From CAYJNO01 sp964371715 (GTDB lineage Bacteria; Bacillota_I; Bacilli_A; Erysipelotrichales; Erysipelotrichaceae), in assembly GCA_964371715.1 (NCBI GenBank), contig CAYJNO010000023.1:1-30743 (forward strand): 30,743 nucleotides of DNA, written 5' to 3'. A model generated the notes under the pieces. The model ran no database searches. It had not been told where the DNA came from and was given only the letters and a program-made list of their open reading frames with translations. Of the stretch, positions 23,032 through 30,168 are shown one piece after another. Numbering within the stretch: the stretch's first letter is position 1; each line of letters starts with the position of its first letter. The translations under genes were made by a program, and so were the position numbers.

Positions 23032-24831
23032 ATGAGCGAAAAACTAGTTGAAGGTAAAACAGTAGAAGAGAAAAAAGCTGTACCAAAAAATACTGTTAAA
23101 AAAATAGATAATGAAAAAATAGTTAAAAAAGCGGATGAAGTAACTGCTGCTAAATCACAAACAGTTACTCCTAAAAAGATGCAAACAGAAAACAGTGATA
23201 AACCAACTACAACCAAAAAAGTGGTAGTTAAAAAAACTGTTAAGGCAGAAAAAGATAAAGAAACTACTTTAACTACAGAAGTGAAAGAAAAGCCAAAAAC
23301 TCAAACTAGAAAAGCAAAAGTTGTTCAAGAAGTTGTTGAAGAAAAACCTTTATCAGAAACAAAAGAATATAAAATGCTTAAAGAAAAAATTAGTAAAAAT
23401 GATAAGTATAAAATTGATCGTCAAAAACAAAAAACATTAGCAACATTATTACTAGTAGTATGGTCTGTGTCTTTGTTTATATTTGGCTATGCTGTTAGTT
23501 TATTAACAGCACCATCTAGTAATGAAGCTAATCAGAAATTAGAAGATATTTCAAAAATATTAACAGAAGAATGGTATTATTATGACCAATTTGAAGATTT
23601 AGAAAATGAAATCTATGATAATGCATTGTATGGAATGACAAGTTTTGAAATAGACCCACATACAACTTATTTAAGTGCAGAAGATATGCAAGCTTTTCAA
23701 ACAAGTTTAAATCAAAACTATGTAGGAATAGGTGTACAATATATCAGTGCTAATAATACAAACATTATTACAAATGTATTTAAAGGATCACCAGCTGATA
23801 CTGCTGGAATACAATCTGGAGATATTATTAATAAAATAGATGGTAGCTCTGTTGATGGTTTAACATCAGATGAAATCAAAAATTTAGTACAAGGTACTGA
23901 AGGATCAACAGTTACTATTGAAGTTATTAGAGGTAAAAATATTGAGAGTATAGATATTGTAAGAGGAGCAGTTACTTCAACTGTTGAATCTGAATTATTA
24001 GAAAATAATACAGGATACGTTGAAGTTATGAGTTTTGGAAGTACTACAGGTACAGAATTTAGAAACCATGTACAAGACTTAGTAAATCAAGGTGCTACTA
24101 AATTAATCATTGATTTAAGAGGCAACTCAGGTGGATATCTAACTACTTTAGTAGAAGTTGCTGGAGTTTTATTACCTAAAGGTTCAATAGCAATGCAACA
24201 AGTATCAACAGATGGTACTATTGAAGTCTTTGAAACAACAGCAGAACCAATTGATGAAATCACAAATGTTGTAATTATTACAGATAATAATTCAGCAAGT
24301 GCTTCAGAAGCATTTACACTTGCAATGAGAGAAAACTTCCCAAATACATTTGTAGTAGGTGAAGAAACATTCGGTAAAGGAACAGTGCAAACTACTGAAA
24401 CATTTGTTGATGGTTCAGCAATTAAATATACAACGGCACAATGGCAAAGTTCAATGGGATTATCTTTAGTAAATGGTGAAGGTATCTTACCAGACTTTGA
24501 AGTAGAAGGTGCAAAAATTATAAATGAATCACTAATGGTTTTTGAAGATGATCTGATTATCAACCCAGGTGTTGAAAATCCTATTATAGCTCAATTACAA
24601 GATGCTTTATTTTTACTAGGCTATGATAGTGGTAGAAGTGATGGTTACTTCAGTATTGCTACATTAGATGCCTTAAATAAATACCAAACAGACTATGGTA
24701 TTACAAGTACAAATATTGTTGACCAAGATGTATTTATGGGATTAATCTCTGAAGTATATCGTCAATGGGAATTAGACACTGATCTTGATATTCAATTAAG
24801 ATCAGCATATAGCTATTTAAACCAAAACTAG
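23032..24831 (+). CDS. CtpA-type S41 protease with lysine-rich tail and peptidoglycan-binding domain
   Basis: A carboxy-terminal processing serine protease. Residues 1-135 are a charged, Lys/Thr/Val/Glu-rich, probably disordered cytoplasmic tail. A membrane helix follows (about 136-160). A PDZ domain covers about 228-312 (NYVGIGVQYI, KGSPADTAGIQSGDIINKIDG). The protease core has DLRGNSGG (361-368), catalytic S423 in SASASEAF, K449 in FGKGTVQ and Q453. Residues about 516-576 form a PG_binding_1-like domain (QLQDALFLLGYDSGRSDGYF). The tail is the unusual part. AAAGGAGG precedes the start, 17 bases after the M23 gene. Ctp proteases control murein hydrolases in several bacteria, so the neighbour is a candidate substrate or partner. 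Confidence 0.95.
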   Translation: MSEKLVEGKTVEEKKAVPKNTVKKIDNEKIVKKADEVTAAKSQTVTPKKMQTENSDKPTTTKKVVVKKTVKAEKDKETTLTTEVKEKPKTQTRKAKVVQEVVEEKPLSETKEYKMLKEKISKNDKYKIDRQKQKTLATLLLVVWSVSLFIFGYAVSLLTAPSSNEANQKLEDISKILTEEWYYYDQFEDLENEIYDNALYGMTSFEIDPHTTYLSAEDMQAFQTSLNQNYVGIGVQYISANNTNIITNVFKGSPADTAGIQSGDIINKIDGSSVDGLTSDEIKNLVQGTEGSTVTIEVIRGKNIESIDIVRGAVTSTVESELLENNTGYVEVMSFGSTTGTEFRNHVQDLVNQGATKLIIDLRGNSGGYLTTLVEVAGVLLPKGSIAMQQVSTDGTIEVFETTAEPIDEITNVVIITDNNSASASEAFTLAMRENFPNTFVVGEETFGKGTVQTTETFVDGSAIKYTTAQWQSSMGLSLVNGEGILPDFEVEGAKIINESLMVFEDDLIINPGVENPIIAQLQDALFLLGYDSGRSDGYFSIATLDALNKYQTDYGITSTNIVDQDVFMGLISEVYRQWELDTDLDIQLRSAYSYLNQN

Positions 24832-24850
24832 TGGATTCCACTAGTTTTTT
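24824..24850 (+). terminator. Terminator of the yitT-ftsEX-M23-ctpA operon
   Basis: An 11-bp perfect stem, AAAACTAGTGG (24824-24834) with CCACTAGTTTT (24838-24848), loop ATT, followed by T to 24850. It includes the ctpA stop codon. Confidence 0.92.
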
Positions 24851-24854
24851 GACA

Positions 24855-24895
24855 TCTTAAGATATAGTTATCTTTTTCTTAAGATAATCTTAAGA
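24855..24895. promoter_or_regulatory. Three phased TCTTAAGA palindromes upstream of uvrB
   Basis: The perfect 8-bp palindrome TCTTAAGA occurs at 24855-24862, 24877-24884 and 24888-24895, with start-to-start distances of 22 and 11 bases. Copies two and three can also pair as a 9-bp hairpin with loop TAA in RNA. The array covers the expected -35 region of uvrB. It does not resemble the Bacillus (GAAC-N4-GTTC) or E. coli LexA boxes. A regulator-binding function is inference. Confidence 0.6.
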
Positions 24896-24902
24896 ATATT
24901 AA

Positions 24903-24908
24903 TATAAA
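24903..24908 (+). promoter_or_regulatory. Possible -10 box of uvrB
   Basis: TATAAA lies 18 bases before ATG 24926. The matching -35 would fall on TTAAGA (24879-24884), inside the second TCTTAAGA palindrome. The start would then be close to the Shine-Dalgarno. Nearby AT-rich alternatives exist. Confidence 0.35.
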
Positions 24909-24925
24909 ATAACATAGGAGGTAAA

Positions 24926-26899
24926 ATGGAAAAATTTGAATTGGTAAGTAAACATCAACCTAAAGGGGATCAACCAAAAGCAATTGCTAAATTAGTACAA
25001 GGTATAAATGATAATAAAACAAGTCAAGTACTATTAGGGGCAACAGGAACTGGGAAAACATTTACAATTGCTAATGTTATAGCAAGTGTTAATAAGCCTA
25101 CATTAGTATTTGCTCATAATAAAACACTAGCTGGTCAATTGTATGCAGAATTTAAAGAATTATTTCCAAATAATCGTGTAGAATATTTTGTGTCCAACTT
25201 TGATTATTATCAACCAGAAGCATATATGCCAAAAACAGATACTTATATTGAAAAAACGGCGATGATTAATGATGAAATTGATATGTTAAGAATGGCCGCA
25301 TATAATTCTGTATTAGAGAGAAATGATACCATTATTGTTGCATCAGTTGCATGTATATACGCTTCAAGTAACCCTGATAATTATCGAGATATGTTTTTTA
25401 CTTTACGAGTTGGCGAAGTTGTTAAAAGAGATGAGTTATTACATAAATTTCTTTTAAGACAATATAGTCGTAATGATATAGAAACTAAAAGAGGAACATT
25501 TAAAGTTACAGGTGATACAATTGATGTTTATTTAGGTCATACTGATGCTTTTCTTTTAAGAGTTGAATTATTTGATGATGAAATTGAAAGAATCACAGAG
25601 ATTGATCCAATTACTAAAAAAACACTTAGAGGATTTAAAATCTATAATGTTTTTCCAGCAACTGGTTATGCACGTGAAACTGATGATATTAAAAGAGCAT
25701 GTGTTCGAATTGAAGAAGATTTAGAGAAAAGATTAGAATACTTTGAAAAAGAAGGAAAGCTACTAGAAAAAGAACGTTTAGAACAGCGTTGTCGTTATGA
25801 TATAGAATCTTTGAGAGAATTTGGTATGTGTTCTGGTATTGAAAATTACTCTTTATATATAGATAATCGCATGCCAGGAGAAACACCATATAATTTATTT
25901 AATTACTTCCCTAAAGATTTCTTATTAGTAATTGATGAATCACATGCTTCAATCCCACAAATTAGAGGAATGTTTAATGGTGATCAAGCTCGCAAAAGAA
26001 CATTAATTGAATATGGGTTTAGATTACCAACAGCAATTGATAATCGACCAATGAAGTTTGAAGAATTTGAAAAAGTAACTAATGATGTAATATATGTAAG
26101 TGCAACACCTGGAAATTATGAACTTGAAAAAGTTGATCATGATGTTGTTGAACAAATTATTCGACCAACAGGATTAATCGACCCTGAAGTAGAAATAAGA
26201 CCAACAATTGGACAAATTGATGATATTTTACAGGAAATAAGAGAATGTATTAGTAAAAATCAAAGGGTATTAATTACAGCTTTAACAGTAAAAATGGCTG
26301 AAGATTTAACAGCCTATCTAATTAAAGAAGAATTAAAAGTTGGTTATCTGCATCATGAAATTAAAACATTAGAGCGTATAGAGACAATTCTTGAATTAAG
26401 AAAAGGTAATATCGATGTATTAATAGGTATTAACTTATTAAGAGAAGGTTTAGATATTCCTGAAGTTGCATTAATCGCTATTTTAGATGCAGATAAAGAA
26501 GGGTTCTTAAGATCAGATAAATCATTAATTCAGATTATTGGTCGTGCAGCACGTAATAGTGAAGGTAGAGTTATTATGTATGCTGATAAGATGACAGATT
26601 CAATGACTAGAGCAATAAACGAAACAAATAGACGTCGAAGTCTACAAATTGCTTATAATCTTGAGCATAATATTACACCACAAACAATTATAAAACCAAT
26701 AGGTGAAGCAATACATGGTAAAGAAACAAAAGAAATGGCAAAAAAATTCTTGGATAAAAAATCTAAAGGTAATACTAAAGCTAAAGAAAAAGTTATTGAA
26801 GAATTAACAATGGAAATGAAAGAAGCAGCGAAATTATTAGACTTTGAAAGAGCTGCAGAACTTCGTGATATTATTATGGAATTAAAAGAAAATAAATAA
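24926..26899 (+). CDS. uvrB: Excinuclease ABC subunit UvrB
   Basis: UvrB verifies DNA damage handed over by UvrA and recruits UvrC in nucleotide excision repair. The 657-residue product has Walker A GATGTGKT (38-45), the DNA-inserting beta-hairpin region with SNFDYYQPEAYMPKTDTYIEK (90-110), the Walker B box DESH (337-340), and the helicase motifs LLREGLDIPEVALIAILDADKEGFLRS and QIIGRAARN. A C-terminal UVR domain at about 618-655 ends DFERAAELRDIIMELK. AGGAGG lies upstream of ATG. uvrA, its usual neighbour, does not follow within this window. Confidence 0.98.
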   Translation: MEKFELVSKHQPKGDQPKAIAKLVQGINDNKTSQVLLGATGTGKTFTIANVIASVNKPTLVFAHNKTLAGQLYAEFKELFPNNRVEYFVSNFDYYQPEAYMPKTDTYIEKTAMINDEIDMLRMAAYNSVLERNDTIIVASVACIYASSNPDNYRDMFFTLRVGEVVKRDELLHKFLLRQYSRNDIETKRGTFKVTGDTIDVYLGHTDAFLLRVELFDDEIERITEIDPITKKTLRGFKIYNVFPATGYARETDDIKRACVRIEEDLEKRLEYFEKEGKLLEKERLEQRCRYDIESLREFGMCSGIENYSLYIDNRMPGETPYNLFNYFPKDFLLVIDESHASIPQIRGMFNGDQARKRTLIEYGFRLPTAIDNRPMKFEEFEKVTNDVIYVSATPGNYELEKVDHDVVEQIIRPTGLIDPEVEIRPTIGQIDDILQEIRECISKNQRVLITALTVKMAEDLTAYLIKEELKVGYLHHEIKTLERIETILELRKGNIDVLIGINLLREGLDIPEVALIAILDADKEGFLRSDKSLIQIIGRAARNSEGRVIMYADKMTDSMTRAINETNRRRSLQIAYNLEHNITPQTIIKPIGEAIHGKETKEMAKKFLDKKSKGNTKAKEKVIEELTMEMKEAAKLLDFERAAELRDIIMELKENK

Positions 26900-26963
26900 A
26901 TTACCAACAAAGTTAATATCTACATGCATCTAATAGATGTATATATGTAAATTATGTCATTAT

Positions 26964-26992
26964 TTGTCAAATAAATAGTATATGTGTATAAT
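26964..26992 (+). promoter_or_regulatory. Strong promoter of the PASTA-ABC operon
   Basis: TTGTCA (26964-26969) and consensus TATAAT (26987-26992) have a 17-base spacer. Transcription should start near 26999, giving a leader of about 18 nt that carries GGGGAGG. The 26900-26963 stretch before it holds a weak hairpin (CATCT-AAT-AGATG, 26927-26939) without a T-run, so I do not call a terminator. Confidence 0.85.
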
Positions 26993-27016
26993 TAATATTA
27001 TATGGGGAGGTCCTTC

Positions 27017-28531
27017 ATGAGTGAAAAGAAAAATTATTTAGAAGAATTAGAAAAAGAAGCAAGTAGTAAAAAAATCGAAAGTTTTAGAGAAGAAAAAATA
27101 GAAAGAATAGATAAAGCTCCAGTTAGTATTAATCCAAAATTATTAATCGGGAGTCTAGTAGCCATCGTTGTAATTATTGCTGCAGTTTATTTTTTGTTTT
27201 TAAGTCCAAAGATTGTAATGCCAAACTTTATAGATAAAACAGATGCTGATATTGCAGCATGGGCAAAACAATATAATATTGAAAATAGTGGAATTGTATT
27301 CCAAGAAGAATATAACTTTGATATTGAAGAGGGGAACATTATTTCACAATCAGTTCCAGCTGATACAATGGTAAGTGAAACTGTAAAAATTACATTTGTA
27401 AAATCATTAGGAGCTAATCCTGATGAAGCAGTTACTTTCTTAAATAATCTAGAACTGGCAAGTGAAGATGAAATTCGTGATTGGATTGATGAAAATAAAT
27501 TATTAAGAACAAAAATTAACTTACAATTTTCAGATACAATAAGTGAAGGAAATGTAATAGATTATGAATTAACAGGAAGTGAAGATAGTTTTGTTAGAGA
27601 TAGCTCTTTAACAATAAATATATCTAAAGGACCAGAACCTGCAAGTACAATAACAATGCCAGATTTTGTTGAAAAAAATGTAGCTGAAGTAGAAACTTGG
27701 GCAACAAGTAATAAAATCGATTTAACAATTGTTGAGATCTATACTGAAGATGAAGCAGTAGGAACTGTTATTTCTCAATCAGTAAGTAAAGATACAAGAA
27801 TACAACAAGGTTCTGCTGTAACAATGACTGTTTCAAAAGGTAAATCAATTACCGTTGGAAATTTTGTAGATATGACAAGTGATGAATTTGCAATTTGGAA
27901 ACAAGACCCTGCAAATACAGGCTTAACATTTATTGAAAACAAAGTTTATAGTGCTGATTGGACTAAAGATATCTTATCACAATCAGTGGCACCAAATACC
28001 CAAGTAGAATCTGGAACTGTAGTTGAAATAGATGTAAATATTGGATTACCAAGACTTGATAAGTCATATATTGGATCTTCATTACAGACATTGATTGACT
28101 GGACAAATGCTGAAAGAAGTAAAGGTGCAGACATGTATGCTGGTGAATGGGGAAGTGAAGCTGTTTATTCTAAGACTTATCGTGAAGGACAAATAGTATC
28201 GATAACATGTGCTGATGCCAATGGTAAAAGCTATGATTGTAATGGGGATTTACCATTAGATGCAAGATTTTCAGTAGTATTATCAAAAGGGATTGAAGTA
28301 GTTATAGGAAGTACAGATTTACAAGATAGTGCAAGTATGGTTAACTTTTTAGCAAGTAATCAATTTACATTTAGTACACAAACAATACCAGGTAATATTT
28401 CAAAATTAATAGTTAATGGTGTCGAAGTGAGCGCAAATGATTATATAAGAGAAGGGTCTACTATTGTTGTACAAGTTGCTGAAAATCAACCAACAGCAAC
28501 TACACCAGCTGTAGTTACACCTGCACCATAG
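27017..28531 (+). CDS. Membrane-anchored protein with six PASTA-like modules, no kinase domain
   Basis: PASTA domains bind muropeptides or beta-lactams and usually form the outer part of PknB/PrkC kinases or of penicillin-binding proteins. This 504-residue protein has a charged cytoplasmic start (1-40), one helix (about 42-63) and six PASTA-like modules (about 65-130, 137-205, 212-275, 278-343, 344-424, 425-488), then a Thr/Pro/Ala tail. There is no kinase or transpeptidase. Modules one, three and four keep the I(I/L)SQSV core, and the first five have Trp in the helix. Module five has C398 and C408. ATG 27017 follows GGGGAGG; an ATG at 27002 overlaps that RBS and is rejected. It leads an operon with an ABC exporter. 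Confidence 0.85.
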   Translation: MSEKKNYLEELEKEASSKKIESFREEKIERIDKAPVSINPKLLIGSLVAIVVIIAAVYFLFLSPKIVMPNFIDKTDADIAAWAKQYNIENSGIVFQEEYNFDIEEGNIISQSVPADTMVSETVKITFVKSLGANPDEAVTFLNNLELASEDEIRDWIDENKLLRTKINLQFSDTISEGNVIDYELTGSEDSFVRDSSLTINISKGPEPASTITMPDFVEKNVAEVETWATSNKIDLTIVEIYTEDEAVGTVISQSVSKDTRIQQGSAVTMTVSKGKSITVGNFVDMTSDEFAIWKQDPANTGLTFIENKVYSADWTKDILSQSVAPNTQVESGTVVEIDVNIGLPRLDKSYIGSSLQTLIDWTNAERSKGADMYAGEWGSEAVYSKTYREGQIVSITCADANGKSYDCNGDLPLDARFSVVLSKGIEVVIGSTDLQDSASMVNFLASNQFTFSTQTIPGNISKLIVNGVEVSANDYIREGSTIVVQVAENQPTATTPAVVTPAP

Positions 28532-28543
28532 GGAGGAAAAAAG

Positions 28544-30160
28544 ATGAATTTTTTTAGCAGAGCATTTAAAAATGTATCAAGAAAATTATCAAAAAGTATA
28601 TTAATATTAATTACATTCTTTGTAATTGGTAACTTTGTAATTGTAGGACTTGGAATAAGTAATGCAAGTACTGTAGCAAAAGAAGTAACAAGAAAAAGCA
28701 TGCGTGCTGTAGTTACATATGAAGTTGATTATAATGCATATTATGAATATGCTGAATCTATTGAAGATGAAGATGAGAGAAATGACTTTTATGAAAACCA
28801 TAGACCACAAATCACACAGGCAACATTAGACGAATTTTTAAGTGATAGTAGAGTAAAAACTATTAATGCGACGACAACAGAAATACTATATGCGGTTGGA
28901 TTTGATCATGTATTAATTGGTAATGAAGAAGATAAAAATGGTGGTGGTGTAGTTTTTAATTCAACTGAGAGTAGTGCGTCAGATATGTTATATCAATATG
29001 TTGATCCAAATATTCAATTAATTGGTAATGTTGTACCAGATATGATTGAATTTGGAGATGGTATCTATACTTTAGTTGAAGGAAGATTCTATACACAAGA
29101 AGAAATTGATAATAGTAGTAATGTAGCATTAATTACTGATACATTAGCTGAACAAAATGGATTAAGTATTGGTGATACAATAAAAATTAGTTCAATCAGC
29201 GAAAGTGATATTGCACAAATTGAAGCTGGAACTCATCCATGGTATACATCGACTGATCTAGAATATGGTTTTTATGAATTAGAAATTATCGGTATCTTTG
29301 ATAACTCAAACGAAATTGATCCAAGTGCTGATAATTATGATTGGATGTCACCATTTGAATCGCCTGAAAATATTATTTTAGCACCATCAACTACAATTAT
29401 TAATAAACGCTATGAAGCTGATTTAAGTAGATGGGAAGAAAATGCAGTTTTATATCCAGATGATGAATACTTCCAAGATCCAAATAATATACCAACTATT
29501 GATGATTATTATAATATAAGTAAAGCAACAATTTTATTAAATGATCCATTAGATGTAGAAACATTTTATGATGAATACACTCTAGCAAATACAAGTGATT
29601 ATTTCTTCTATGATGCAAATAATGAAGAATTTGATCGTCTATCTAAACCGTTAGATACAATGAGTTTATATGCTAACTTTATTGTTTATATTGTTTTATT
29701 TAATGCAATTATTATCATAACTTTAGTAACGGCATTAACACTTAAAACAAGAGAATATGAAATTGGTGTCTTATTAGCATTAGGGGTATCTAAAGCAAAA
29801 GTTATCAGCCAATTCTTTGTTGAACTTGCAATTATTGCATTACTAGGATTTACTTTATCAGTTGTTAGTGGTTCATTAATTGCTGGAAGTGTTGGAAACT
29901 CACTATTAGAATATACTATTTCAACAAGTGATGATTTAGAAGATGAAACTGATGATAACTTTTATTATTATGGCAATGTAAATTATTTTACTGAAATCAC
30001 ACTTGATGATATGTTAGCTGGATATGATGTAACAATTAGTCCACTAATTATTGGACAAATTTATATAGCAGGTCTTGGAATTGTTTTACTTTCAATCATT
30101 ATACCTTCATTAATGATTATGAGATTTAATCCAAAACGTATCTTAACAAACACAAACTAG
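28544..30160 (+). CDS. FtsX/MacB-type ABC permease with large acidic outer domain
   Basis: A type VII ABC transporter permease of the MacB/LolC/FtsX superfamily. The 538-residue protein has a helix at about 19-40, an outer domain (41-375) rich in Asp, Glu, Tyr and Asn, and helices at about 377-399, 423-448 and 499-523. Between the last two an acidic loop (about 449-498) includes a DDLEDETDD patch. The FtsX coupling signature is LTLKTREYEIGVLLALGVSKAKV (about 398-420). GGGAGG precedes ATG, 12 bases after the PASTA gene. The stop TAG is in TAGGAGG (30158-30164), the RBS of the ATPase. Its substrate, or the force-coupled partner, is unknown. Confidence 0.9.
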   Translation: MNFFSRAFKNVSRKLSKSILILITFFVIGNFVIVGLGISNASTVAKEVTRKSMRAVVTYEVDYNAYYEYAESIEDEDERNDFYENHRPQITQATLDEFLSDSRVKTINATTTEILYAVGFDHVLIGNEEDKNGGGVVFNSTESSASDMLYQYVDPNIQLIGNVVPDMIEFGDGIYTLVEGRFYTQEEIDNSSNVALITDTLAEQNGLSIGDTIKISSISESDIAQIEAGTHPWYTSTDLEYGFYELEIIGIFDNSNEIDPSADNYDWMSPFESPENIILAPSTTIINKRYEADLSRWEENAVLYPDDEYFQDPNNIPTIDDYYNISKATILLNDPLDVETFYDEYTLANTSDYFFYDANNEEFDRLSKPLDTMSLYANFIVYIVLFNAIIIITLVTALTLKTREYEIGVLLALGVSKAKVISQFFVELAIIALLGFTLSVVSGSLIAGSVGNSLLEYTISTSDDLEDETDDNFYYYGNVNYFTEITLDDMLAGYDVTISPLIIGQIYIAGLGIVLLSIIIPSLMIMRFNPKRILTNTN

Positions 30161-30168
30161 GAGGTCTT

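Noticed and set aside
24087..24563. Minus-strand 158-codon frame inside the ctpA gene
   Set aside because: It is antisense to the conserved protease core, whose plus-strand motifs are intact, and has no RBS or recognisable domain.
24849..24854. TTGACA as the -35 box of uvrB
   Set aside because: The hexamer is perfect but lies in the T-tract of the ctpA terminator, and the sequence 16-18 bases later is T-rich with no -10 box.
26921..26943. Hairpin after uvrB as a terminator
   Set aside because: CATCT-AAT-AGATG is short and is not followed by a T-run, so evidence for termination is insufficient.
27002..27016. Upstream ATG start for the PASTA protein
   Set aside because: The ATG at 27002 overlaps the GGGGAGG Shine-Dalgarno that serves ATG 27017, and lies at the expected transcription start.
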